DNA of 6,360 nucleotides from an uncultured Veillonella sp. (GTDB taxonomy: Bacteria > Bacillota > Negativicutes > Veillonellales > Veillonellaceae), in contig NZ_CALLVP010000105.1 in the NCBI RefSeq assembly GCF_938010505.1, forward strand, positions 1 to 6,360, in the 5' to 3' direction. Below, in pieces: positions 1 to 5,141 of this stretch. The first letter of the stretch is position 1. Each line of letters opens with the position of its first letter. The translations under genes and the position numbers were made by a program. The notes below the pieces were generated by a model. It was given only the letters and a program-made list of their open reading frames with translations. It was not told the DNA's origin and made no database searches.

Positions 1-786
1 AAAATCTCCGTTAGTGAATTGAAACGACGATTCCAAGAGCGAGAACTAGAGGCAGGAACTATTGATACTCTTAATAAATCGGTTGCAATGGTAGATTTGG
101 GTTCTAAACGAGCCGTGTCGGATGCGGTTCAGGCTATCAAGTTAGATACAACGAACCCGAATCTTAGTACCGATGACAATAGTAATATTAGTGTTCAGCC
201 TGTTATAGTTTTGGAGGATGAATTAGCGAATTCCGTATTCGGTCGAAAGCCACAAGCACTACAGTCCGAAGAAGATGTATTGACGGGTGCTCAATGGGGT
301 ACCTTGATGCATGAGGCTATGCAATGGTTACCTCTTGTTGAGTATACGCAAGATTCTTTGACGAAGGAACTAGATGCACTGGTGGCGAAAGGGACTTTCA
401 CAGAGGAAGAGAGAAATTTATTAAGCGATATAAGTTTGTATAAATTTTTCAGCTCTGATCTTGGTAAGCGCCTTATTAGGGCAAAACGTATCGAACGAGA
501 ATTGCCGTTTAGCATGCTCTTTGAAGGAAAACGCGTATACGACACCTTAGAGGATGGGGAAAATCTCTTCCTTCAAGGTATTATTGATACGGCCTTTGAA
601 GAGAACGGTGAATGGGTTCTCGTAGATTACAAAACGGATCGCGTTACATCCGGAGAAGACCTCATCAAGCGCTATAAAATCCAAATGGATCTCTATAAAG
701 AGGCCTTGCAGCGATTGACGGGGATGCCCGTGAAAGCTTGCTATATTTATAGCTTCCGCTTGCACGATGCAATCATCGTGGACTAA
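1..786 (+). CDS. addA: ATP-dependent helicase/nuclease subunit A (AddA), C-terminal part
   Basis: AddA is the helicase-nuclease subunit of AddAB, the Firmicutes counterpart of RecBCD. It resects double-strand breaks in the cytoplasm and prepares 3' ends for RecA. The frame is open from base 1 (first codons KISVSELKRRF, a typical AddA linker) to TAA at 784-786, so the gene begins upstream and the helicase domains are not in the window. What is visible is the RecB-family nuclease domain: a GTLMHEAM helix with its His at 310-312, the GIID motif at 577-588 (Asp at 586-588), the DYKTD motif at 625-639 and a QxxLY motif at 682-696. Together these give the metal-binding Asp/Asp/Lys core, so the nuclease looks intact. 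A TTG at 19-21 is in frame but is not a plausible start, because conserved sequence runs upstream of it. In this family addB usually lies just upstream; that is known context, not seen here. The gene converges on the lipid kinase gene. Confidence 0.93.
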   Translation, partial: KISVSELKRRFQERELEAGTIDTLNKSVAMVDLGSKRAVSDAVQAIKLDTTNPNLSTDDNSNISVQPVIVLEDELANSVFGRKPQALQSEEDVLTGAQWGTLMHEAMQWLPLVEYTQDSLTKELDALVAKGTFTEEERNLLSDISLYKFFSSDLGKRLIRAKRIERELPFSMLFEGKRVYDTLEDGENLFLQGIIDTAFEENGEWVLVDYKTDRVTSGEDLIKRYKIQMDLYKEALQRLTGMPVKACYIYSFRLHDAIIVD

Positions 787-812
787 AGTGTATAGATTCT
801 TATAAATTAATA

Positions 813-854
813 AACACAAAAGCTCTCTATTCATTGATAGAGAGCTTTTGTGTT
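813..854. terminator. Bidirectional Rho-independent terminator between addA and the lipid kinase gene
   Basis: A perfect inverted repeat has 18-bp arms (813-830 and 837-854) around a 6-nt loop, TCATTG. The outer part of each arm is A/T-rich (AACACAAAAG / CTTTTGTGTT), so either transcript ends in a U-rich tract after the GC-containing AGCTCTCTAT core. It sits 26 nt past the addA stop and 12 nt past the stop of the convergent kinase gene, so it can serve both genes. Confidence 0.92.
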
Positions 855-866
855 ACCAATTACTTG

Positions 867-1808
867 TTATATATGTGGTAGTTTAGGCAGATTTAAGGCT
901 TTTTTCTTTTTATGCTTTGCAGGTGCAAATACCTTGAGTACGCGCGGCAATACTTCAATGTCTACTGGCATAGCAGGACCTGCATCACCATCCATATTGG
1001 TCGATAAATCATCGACGTCAGATAGAAGTTCGATATGAGCTTTTTTCACAGTTAATGTCGTTGTATAACGAGAATTATAGATGGCACCACTGATAATGAG
1101 TGGTAATACGCTGAGAATATCGAGGATAAAATATTCTTTGAAGATGATGATACGCATATAACCATCATCTACAGAGGCTTCTGGCATAAAACGCTCAAAG
1201 CTAGATACTACATTGGTAAGTAGGGCTAAAACGAGAGGAGATTTGCAAATGAAATCATCGTCCTCTGTTTTAATGCGGTACGTGTAGTCCTTCGTAGTGA
1301 ACAACGCTTGGCCTGCTCTCAAGAAATACGCGAGAGGGCCGAGTATGCTCTTTTCCTTTGGTGTAACTTCATCTACAACCTTAGGAATAACGCCAGCTGC
1401 AATATTATTGCAGAAATACCGATCATTACAACGGCCGATATCAATGGTTCGAGTTTCATTGATATCGATACGTCTGATGGCTTGCGTTGGATTTTGGTGA
1501 ATGCCGAGCGCACGAGACATATCATTTACTGTACCAACGGGGATAAACCCAAAGGTACAGGAGAATCCACCTTGGGCAATACCGTTAACGGTTTCGTTAA
1601 CAGTGCCGTCACCGCCCATACAGAATACGGCATCAAACCCGCGTTCACAAGCATCCTTAGCAAAGCGCGTAGCATCGCCTTCGCCTCTGGTGAATTTGAC
1701 CTCAATCGTTTCGAACAAGGTACTCAATTTCCATTGTAAATCGAGGGCATAACGGCGTGCTGCACCGCCTCCTGAGACAGGGTTGATGATAATCAAACAA
1801 CGGCTCAT
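867..1808 (-). CDS. Diacylglycerol kinase-family (DgkB/YegS-type) lipid kinase
   Basis: This 313-residue protein has the DAGK catalytic domain that phosphorylates lipids such as diacylglycerol at the inner face of the membrane, recycling diacylglycerol into phosphatidic acid. Motifs appear in family order: NPVSGGG at residues 9-15, the nucleotide-binding GGDGTVNE at 65-72, IPVGTVND at 89-96, and a C-terminal D-G-[DE] element at 273-275 followed by a beta-rich domain. The last element reads DGD instead of the common DGE. The tail is very basic (KHKKKK, about residues 287-292), which could help membrane contact. I start at ATG 1806-1808 because AAGGAAG (1815-1821) lies 6 nt upstream and the NPxSG motif then falls at the usual distance from the N-terminus; an upstream in-frame TTG at 1827-1829 is less likely. 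The length is normal for soluble bacterial members. The exact lipid substrate cannot be read from sequence. The gene stands alone, divergent from gntR. Confidence 0.9.
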   Translation of the reverse strand: MSRCLIIINPVSGGGAARRYALDLQWKLSTLFETIEVKFTRGEGDATRFAKDACERGFDAVFCMGGDGTVNETVNGIAQGGFSCTFGFIPVGTVNDMSRALGIHQNPTQAIRRIDINETRTIDIGRCNDRYFCNNIAAGVIPKVVDEVTPKEKSILGPLAYFLRAGQALFTTKDYTYRIKTEDDDFICKSPLVLALLTNVVSSFERFMPEASVDDGYMRIIIFKEYFILDILSVLPLIISGAIYNSRYTTTLTVKKAHIELLSDVDDLSTNMDGDAGPAMPVDIEVLPRVLKVFAPAKHKKKKALNLPKLPHI

Positions 1809-1814
1809 AGTGTA

Positions 1815-1821
1815 CTTCCTT
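1815..1821 (-). promoter_or_regulatory. Ribosome binding site deciding the lipid kinase start
   Basis: On the minus strand AAGGAAG lies 6 nt before ATG 1806-1808. It falls inside the longer frame that begins at TTG 1829, so it argues for the shorter, 313-residue protein. Confidence 0.75.
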
Positions 1822-1860
1822 ACTTTCAAAAATGAGATATAGCTATTATCTATAGTTAAA

Positions 1861-1889
1861 TTGACAGTCTTAATTATGAGTTCTATAAT
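1861..1889 (+). promoter_or_regulatory. Exact consensus sigma-70 promoter of the GntR-family regulator
   Basis: TTGACA (1861-1866) and TATAAT (1884-1889) are separated by exactly 17 bp, matching the consensus at all 12 hexamer positions. The predicted start of transcription is near 1896, giving a leader of about 130 nt before the GntR gene at 2024. Such a strong promoter for a regulator suggests it is held down by a repressor, and operator-like dyads lie just downstream (1915-1945). Confidence 0.85.
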
Positions 1890-1893
1890 TATA
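1888..1893 (-). promoter_or_regulatory. Possible -10 element of the lipid kinase promoter
   Basis: The 10-bp palindrome TATAATTATA at 1884-1893 puts a perfect TATAAT on each strand. On the minus strand TATAAT (1893-1888) is preceded, at an 18-bp spacing, by a weak TTGCAC. Transcription from here would give the kinase a leader of about 75 nt. The -35 match is poor, and other -10-like sequences lie nearer the gene (for example GATAAT at 1845-1850), so this assignment is tentative. Confidence 0.35.
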
Positions 1894-1914
1894 TTGTATG
1901 CACTTAATTACGTG

Positions 1915-1945
1915 CAACATATTTTCTAAGATATGTTGTATACTA
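1915..1945. promoter_or_regulatory. Operator-like dyads in the kinase/gntR divergent spacer
   Basis: Two overlapping symmetric elements lie downstream of the consensus promoter. CAACATAT (1915-1922) and ATATGTTG (1931-1938) are perfect 8-bp inverted arms around 8 nt. TTGTATACTA (1936-1945) fits the general FadR-subfamily operator form t-N-GT-m-k-AC-N-a. Bound protein here would block transcription of gntR just past its start, which fits autorepression by the FCD regulator. Binding is inferred, not shown. Confidence 0.5.
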
Positions 1946-2012
1946 TATTATACTCATTTTAACCGTTCTTTGAAAGTGTGAAAGCATGAAAACAGAATGG
2001 TTAGTAAGGTTT

Positions 2013-2017
2013 AGGGG
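2013..2017 (+). promoter_or_regulatory. Ribosome binding site of the GntR-family regulator
   Basis: AGGGG ends 6 nt before ATG 2024-2026, supporting this start for the regulator. Confidence 0.7.
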
Positions 2018-2023
2018 ATAGTA

Positions 2024-2731
2024 ATGGGAAGACAAAGTTCAAAAGATAAATACAAATTGTCCGCAGTGGATTCTATCGAAAGATTACCTCTCAGTGAACA
2101 AGTATATTTAACATTAAAAACAGCTATCTTAACAGGCGAATTGATGCCTCAAGAGAAGCTTAACGAAGTAAAAATTGCAGAACAATTGCAAGTGAGTGCT
2201 ACACCTGTGCGTGAAGCATTCCGTAAATTGGCTAAAGATAATCTCGTAGTTATCGTTCCTTGGAAAGGTGTTACTGTAAAAGCTGACACTCCAGAAGAAA
2301 TTGTAGCACTTTACCAAGTTCGCGAAGTGATGGAAGGACTTGGTGCTAGATTATGTGCTCGTCATGCTACACCTGAGCAAGTACAAGAGCTAAGAACCCT
2401 TTGTAAAGAGATGCATGAAATTGAAGATGCCACAGAACGTGTTGATGTGAATAGCCGATTCCATACAATGATTGCTCATTACTCTGGCAATGAACGTATT
2501 GTAGATTATCTAGCAGGTTTCCGTGAACGCGTTAATCGTGACATGTACATCAGTTCTTTCAATGCTGTACGTACACATGACTGTGATGATGAACATGACC
2601 AAATCGTAGACGCTATTGAACGCCACGACGAAGTAGCAGCAGAAACGGCTATGCGTCAGCATATCAACAATGCATTTATCTTCAAAAAAGCAAATGCGGA
2701 AGTACAGCATAAAAAACTTAATGAAGTATAA
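2024..2731 (+). CDS. GntR-family transcriptional regulator, FadR subfamily (FCD domain)
   Basis: This is a 235-residue cytoplasmic DNA-binding protein. Residues about 21-87 form the GntR winged helix, including LSEQVYLTLKTAILTGEL and the recognition-helix region VSATPVREAFRKLAKDNLV. Residues about 91-216 form the all-helical FCD ligand domain. Its usual metal-binding residues are present: N143 and H147 in NSRFH, H191 in DEHDQI, and H213 in MRQHI, so it should bind a metal ion and probably a small carboxylic acid, as known FCD proteins do. The effector cannot be predicted from sequence; relatives sense fatty acyl-CoA, lactate, gluconate or other organic acids. It has its own consensus promoter and a terminator right after it, so it is monocistronic. 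The nearest gene it could regulate besides itself is the divergent lipid kinase; that link is inference. The C-terminal tail after about residue 216 is short and lysine-rich. Confidence 0.9.
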   Translation: MGRQSSKDKYKLSAVDSIERLPLSEQVYLTLKTAILTGELMPQEKLNEVKIAEQLQVSATPVREAFRKLAKDNLVVIVPWKGVTVKADTPEEIVALYQVREVMEGLGARLCARHATPEQVQELRTLCKEMHEIEDATERVDVNSRFHTMIAHYSGNERIVDYLAGFRERVNRDMYISSFNAVRTHDCDDEHDQIVDAIERHDEVAAETAMRQHINNAFIFKKANAEVQHKKLNEV

Positions 2732-2740
2732 TGCCTGCTG

Positions 2741-2758
2741 CTGATGCTGATGCTGATG
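2741..2758 (+). repeat. Short hexanucleotide tandem repeat (CTGATG x3)
   Basis: Three exact copies of CTGATG follow the gntR stop codon by 9 nt and precede its terminator. The array is noncoding and short; no function is evident. Confidence 0.6.
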
Positions 2759-2783
2759 CAATGGGTATAATGACATATGAGAG

Positions 2784-2808
2784 GCTCCGCCAATGGTGGA
2801 GCTTTTTT
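2784..2808 (+). terminator. Rho-independent terminator of the GntR-family regulator
   Basis: GCTCCGC (2784-2790) pairs with GTGGAGC (2796-2802), with one G-U pair and a 5-nt loop, followed by six T (2803-2808). It lies 52 nt past the gntR stop. The rest of the 2732-2920 gap is AT-rich. It holds a small dyad, TTGAAT-N5-ATTCAA at 2819-2835, and I see no clear terminator for the convergent XRE gene. Confidence 0.9.
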
Positions 2809-2920
2809 GATTATTATTTTGAATATCTAATTCAATTTTCATTTAGAGTACTTAGAGCATCTTGATGTAAATTAGTTATCATTTGTTGTATTTAATTAAC
2901 CGTTGTTTTAGACTATCGGA

Positions 2921-3304
2921 TTAGTTTGCTTTTGTTTGGTTTCGAGACGTTCTCTTGGTGTGGTTCAGAAGCTCTAGCCGTTTATAGTGTGATGTTAGGT
3001 GCGCATTACAGTTTTTATAATCTATAACACGCAGTCTTACGAGCTGACCTACGTTGATTTGAAAGGCTTGAGCGATTTTAAAAAGAATTTCTAAAGACAT
3101 GCCCGAGATGCCTGTACCACATTCTAATTTACTTAAATAACTACGACTGATACCAATGTGACGAGCTAACTCTTGTTGAGACATATTTAGGGACACACGA
3201 ATAATGGCGATTTTATGACCTAAACAAACATATTGATGTTGTAAAAACGGGTCTTCGTACGTGTTGATCCGCAGTTCGGTGAGCGGTGTAGCCGAGGGGT
3301 TCAT
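2921..3304 (-). CDS. Small XRE-family (HTH_3) transcriptional regulator
   Basis: This 127-residue protein is built around a single Cro/C1-type helix-turn-helix at about residues 31-91. It contains MSQQELARHIGISRSYLSKLE, where the ISRSYLSKLE part is the recognition helix, then the typical SLEILFKIAQAFQINVGQL helix pair. A 30-residue N-terminal extension and a basic C-terminal tail (about residues 100-127, rich in K, R, N, T and H) match no domain I recognise, so no ligand or partner can be proposed. ATG 3302-3304 is well supported by AAAGGAG 5 nt upstream. It is transcribed divergently from crcB across 189 bp, and a dyad covers the -35 of its likely promoter, suggesting autoregulation. It carries no nearby toxin gene or phage genes, so it looks like a stand-alone regulator rather than an antitoxin. 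Confidence 0.85.
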   Translation of the reverse strand: MNPSATPLTELRINTYEDPFLQHQYVCLGHKIAIIRVSLNMSQQELARHIGISRSYLSKLECGTGISGMSLEILFKIAQAFQINVGQLVRLRVIDYKNCNAHLTSHYKRLELLNHTKRTSRNQTKAN

Positions 3305-3338
3305 AGGGACTCCTTTCTTTTCCCTACTCTCTAAATAT

Positions 3339-3367
3339 AGTATACTGAGATTATTAGCGTCTGACTA
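3339..3367 (-). promoter_or_regulatory. Likely promoter of the XRE-family regulator
   Basis: On the minus strand TAGTCA (3367-3362, 4/6 match to the -35 consensus) and TATACT (3344-3339, 5/6 match to the -10) are 17 bp apart. The leader would be about 30 nt before ATG 3304. Confidence 0.55.
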
Positions 3368-3370
3368 ATA
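3352..3370. promoter_or_regulatory. Operator-like inverted repeat over the XRE promoter -35
   Basis: TATTAG (3352-3357) and CTAATA (3365-3370) are perfect inverted 6-bp arms around 7 nt. The dyad covers the -35 hexamer of the XRE gene promoter, a usual position for an autoregulatory site. Binding by the XRE protein is inferred. Confidence 0.4.
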
Positions 3371-3380
3371 TAGAAAAGTA

Positions 3381-3408
3381 GATAATTATCGGCTATTACA
3401 GATAATTA
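3381..3408. repeat. Paired GATAATTA direct repeats spaced 20 bp apart
   Basis: GATAATTA occurs at 3381-3388 and 3401-3408, a 20-bp period that places both on the same face of the helix. The first copy is part of the 10-bp palindrome GATAATTATC. They lie in the spacer between the XRE gene and crcB, so they may be protein-binding sites. In AT-rich DNA chance is a serious alternative. Confidence 0.35.
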
Positions 3409-3437
3409 CACGAATTGTGAAAGTAGTATTACATGTA

Positions 3438-3446
3438 TGCTATAGT
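3438..3446 (+). promoter_or_regulatory. Possible extended -10 promoter of crcB
   Basis: TGC-TATAGT (3438-3446) is an extended -10 with a 5/6 hexamer match. TTGTGA (3415-3420) is upstream but at 20 bp, which is too far for a standard promoter. The start would be near 3453, leaving about 40 nt of leader that is mostly occupied by the dyad at 3456-3474. Confidence 0.4.
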
Positions 3447-3455
3447 AATGTGCTC

Positions 3456-3474
3456 ATAACATTTAGTATGTTAT
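3456..3474. promoter_or_regulatory. Dyad/hairpin in the crcB leader
   Basis: ATAACAT (3456-3462) and ATGTTAT (3468-3474) are perfect 7-bp inverted arms around TTAGT, ending 7 nt before the crcB ribosome binding site. It could be an operator or an RNA hairpin affecting translation. It does not match the fluoride riboswitch consensus. Confidence 0.45.
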
Positions 3475-3481
3475 CGTGAGT

Positions 3482-3489
3482 AAAGGAGG
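3482..3489 (+). promoter_or_regulatory. Ribosome binding site deciding the crcB start
   Basis: AAAGGAGG lies 4 nt before ATG 3494-3496. An in-frame GTG at 3476-3478 lies upstream of this site, and starting there would place the Shine-Dalgarno sequence inside the coding region, so ATG 3494 is preferred. Confidence 0.8.
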
Positions 3490-3493
3490 CAAT

Positions 3494-3874
3494 ATGGAAA
3501 AATACATAGCCGTTGCCCTCGGTGGCGCCACTGGGGCCTTATGCCGTATGGCTCTCGGTGAATGGGTTATGACAAAGGTCAGCTCTTTTCCGTATGGTAC
3601 GGTAGTAGTAAACCTCGTTGGTTGCCTCATTATCGGTCTAGTCTTAGGCCTTTATATGCAAAAGCCAGATCTACCTCAGTGGGCGAGATTTTTCCTCGTT
3701 GTAGGTGGGCTAGGTGCATTTACCACCTTCTCAACCTTTGCCTTTGAAATGCTACAGCTTATGATGGCTGAATCCTATGTACAAGCATTATGGTACGGTG
3801 TAATGCAAGTCATAGGGGGCTTAATCCTCTGTTGGGTTGGTATGCTGGTCGTGCGTCTACTCTGTAGTATTTAA
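3494..3874 (+). CDS. crcB: Fluoride ion channel CrcB/Fluc
   Basis: This 126-residue inner-membrane protein belongs to the Fluc family, which exports fluoride passively as dual-topology dimers and protects cells from fluoride. Family hallmarks are in order: GGATGALCR at residues 10-18, the pore segment YGTVVVNLVGCLIIG at 34-48 with the conserved Asn40, and GLGAFTTFSTF at 72-82. That last stretch carries the central sodium-site turn and the pore phenylalanines, F79 and F82. Four hydrophobic segments are visible, at about 4-22, 34-54, 64-90 and 98-122, as expected. Only one crcB is present here; some Firmicutes carry two adjacent copies forming heterodimers, so this one either forms a homodimer or pairs with a copy elsewhere. 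There is 84 bp and no terminator before the molybdopterin-binding gene, so read-through is possible. Confidence 0.95.
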   Translation: MEKYIAVALGGATGALCRMALGEWVMTKVSSFPYGTVVVNLVGCLIIGLVLGLYMQKPDLPQWARFFLVVGGLGAFTTFSTFAFEMLQLMMAESYVQALWYGVMQVIGGLILCWVGMLVVRLLCSI

Positions 3875-3913
3875 ACATATTAACATTGAATAATAGTATT
3901 AAATACATTTTGA

Positions 3914-3922
3914 TGTTATATC
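3914..3922 (+). promoter_or_regulatory. Possible extended -10 promoter of the molybdopterin-binding protein gene
   Basis: TGT-TATATC (3914-3922) resembles an extended -10 about 37 nt before the start codon. A TTGAAT at 3886-3891 lies upstream at an uneven spacing. The gap from crcB (3875-3958) is AT-rich, so this call is weak. Confidence 0.3.
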
Positions 3923-3948
3923 ATAGCGTATTTTATTATTAATGACTT

Positions 3949-3953
3949 GGGAG
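3949..3953 (+). promoter_or_regulatory. Ribosome binding site deciding the molybdopterin-binding protein start
   Basis: GGGAG lies 5 nt before ATG 3959-3961. An in-frame TTG at 3947-3949 overlaps this site and has no Shine-Dalgarno sequence of its own, so ATG 3959 is chosen. Confidence 0.75.
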
Positions 3954-3958
3954 ATATT

Positions 3959-4939
3959 ATGAAATCTATTAGAACACAAGATGCCGTAGGGCAAATATTA
4001 TTACACGATATCGTAAGAATTGTCATTGGTGAGGTGAAAGACACTCCCTTCCGCCGTGGCCATGTTATCACAGAAGAGGATATTCCAAAATTGTTAGACC
4101 TTGGTAAGGAACATATCTTTGTGATGGAATCGGAAGATGAAGGTTTCTTGCACGAAGAGGACGTAGCTCGTGCTTTGTACCATATGGCAGGCGGCGAAAA
4201 CATGCACGATGGCCCTATGGCGCAAGGTAAAATTGAAGCCATTGCAGATGTAGATGGTCTTTTCAAGGTCGATGTAGATCGCTTACATGCTATCAACAGC
4301 ATTGGTGAACTTACAATCGTAACGAAATTTAATAACACACCTGTGAAAGCCGGTGATAAACTTGCAGGCATGCGTTGCATTCCATTATTGTTAGAGGAAC
4401 AACAAGTGGACGATGCCAAGAAGATTGCCAACGGTGTGCCTTTACTCAATGTGAAGCCATTTGTGCGCAAAACTATGGGGATCGTTACGACTGGTTCTGA
4501 AGTATTTGAAGGTCGTATTAAAGATGCTTTCACCCCAATCATTGAAGAACGCTGCGCTGAATTTGGTGTTACAAAGGTAGCTCATGAGATTGTAACCGAC
4601 GATACGGATGATATCGTGGCAGCTATCTACAAGGTAAAAGCGGCGGGCGCCGATATCATTTTCTGTACCGGCGGTATGAGTGTAGACCCAGATGATTTAA
4701 CACCAGGTGCGATTAAACGCTATGCAGATTGTGTTGTTACTTATGGTTTGCCTGTGTTACCGGGTTCTATGGTTTGTATTGCTTACTGCGAAGATGGCAC
4801 GCCAATCCTTGGTGTGCCAGGTGGCGTATTATTTAGCAAACCGACTGCCTTTGATGAAATCTTGCCGCGCCTCGTTGCAGATGATCAAATCACAAAAGAT
4901 GACTGCATCCGTATGGGTCATGGCGGGTTCTTAGGATAA
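3959..4939 (+). CDS. Molybdopterin-binding (MoCF-domain) protein of uncertain role
   Basis: This is a 326-residue soluble protein. Residues about 174-310 form a MoaB/Mog/MoeA-type molybdopterin-binding domain. It shows GIVTTGSEVF at 174-183, CTGGMSVDPDDLTPGAI at 236-252 (the conserved GG loop and acidic residues that hold molybdopterin), LPGSMV at 267-272, and GVPGGVLFSKPTAFDEILP at 285-303. Residues about 1-57 (TQDAVGQILLHDIVRIVIGE...RRGHVITEEDIPKLLDLGKEHIFVM) resemble the N-terminal segment of MoeA-like proteins, but the protein is shorter than the roughly 400 residues of MoeA and lacks its full domain set. It therefore does not look like MoeA or MogA proper. In anaerobic Firmicutes such proteins occur near molybdoenzymes, but no molybdoenzyme, transporter or cofactor gene is in this window. 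The role could be cofactor handling or sensing; neither is shown. Translation starts at ATG 3959 behind GGGAG. Confidence 0.85.
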   Translation: MKSIRTQDAVGQILLHDIVRIVIGEVKDTPFRRGHVITEEDIPKLLDLGKEHIFVMESEDEGFLHEEDVARALYHMAGGENMHDGPMAQGKIEAIADVDGLFKVDVDRLHAINSIGELTIVTKFNNTPVKAGDKLAGMRCIPLLLEEQQVDDAKKIANGVPLLNVKPFVRKTMGIVTTGSEVFEGRIKDAFTPIIEERCAEFGVTKVAHEIVTDDTDDIVAAIYKVKAAGADIIFCTGGMSVDPDDLTPGAIKRYADCVVTYGLPVLPGSMVCIAYCEDGTPILGVPGGVLFSKPTAFDEILPRLVADDQITKDDCIRMGHGGFLG

Positions 4940-4946
4940 TAGGCTG

Positions 4947-5037
4947 ATATAACTAGAATAACTAATATAGCTAGAATAACTAATATAACTAGAGTAAATA
5001 ATATAACTAGGGTAAATAATATAACTAGTAATAAATA
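4947..5037 (+). repeat. 18-bp tandem repeat array, five units
   Basis: Starting 7 nt after the previous stop codon, units of 18 bp (ATATAACTAGAATAACTA and close variants) run head to tail at 4947-4964, 4965-4982, 4983-5000, 5001-5018 and 5019-5037. The last has one extra base, and a decayed sixth copy follows to about 5055. CTAG falls at 4953, 4971, 4989, 5007 and 5025, exactly 18 bp apart. There are no spacers, so this is not CRISPR. The array is noncoding, with stop codons inside the units. It may be a binding-site array or a slippage-prone minisatellite. Confidence 0.9.
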
Positions 5038-5046
5038 GTATAGCTA

Positions 5047-5082
5047 ATATAAGGGAATAAGATATATCTTATTCCCTTATAT
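5047..5082. terminator. Perfect 36-bp palindrome, terminator-like hairpin
   Basis: The whole 36 bp equals its own reverse complement: the left arm contains AAGGGAATAAGAT and the right arm ATCTTATTCCCTT. As RNA it would fold into a stem of about 16 bp with a tight loop. It lies 108 nt after the molybdopterin-binding gene, at the end of the tandem repeat array. No T-run follows directly, so it may end transcription weakly, stabilise mRNA ends, or act as a cruciform or protein-binding site. Confidence 0.65.
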
Positions 5083-5090
5083 GCTGTTCA

Positions 5091-5125
5091 ACGATATTTC
5101 TAATATTTTTGTAGAAATCGTTTTT
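5091..5125 (+). terminator. Possible second terminator hairpin
   Basis: ATTTCT (5096-5101) pairs with AGAAAT (5113-5118), and ACG (5091-5093) can pair with CGT (5119-5121) across a 2-nt bulge. TTTTT follows at 5121-5125. The stem is imperfect and AT-rich. Confidence 0.4.
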
Positions 5126-5141
5126 GTAGAGAATTTTGCTT

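Noticed and set aside
1308..1739. A plus-strand frame of 143 codons opposite the lipid kinase gene.
   Set aside because: It lies entirely within the kinase catalytic domain on the other strand, with no ribosome binding site or family resemblance.
2731..2865. A 44-codon frame (MPAADADADAMG...) whose ATG overlaps the gntR stop codon by one base.
   Set aside because: It has no ribosome binding site, its start is made of the CTGATG repeat, and it runs straight through the gntR terminator hairpin.
2921..3304. XRE gene as the antitoxin of a toxin-antitoxin pair.
   Set aside because: No small partner gene lies beside it in the same direction; its neighbours are convergent gntR and divergent crcB.
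3305..3493. Fluoride riboswitch upstream of crcB.
   Set aside because: The conserved GATGG/CCGCC/CTGATG elements are not visible and the leader is too short.
3916..4542. A 208-codon minus-strand frame opposite the molybdopterin-binding gene.
   Set aside because: The opposite strand encodes clear conserved domain motifs; this frame is Ser/Thr/Pro-rich with no recognisable domain and is a shadow.
4947..5055. CRISPR array.
   Set aside because: Units are contiguous and 18 bp long with no spacers, and no cas genes are present.
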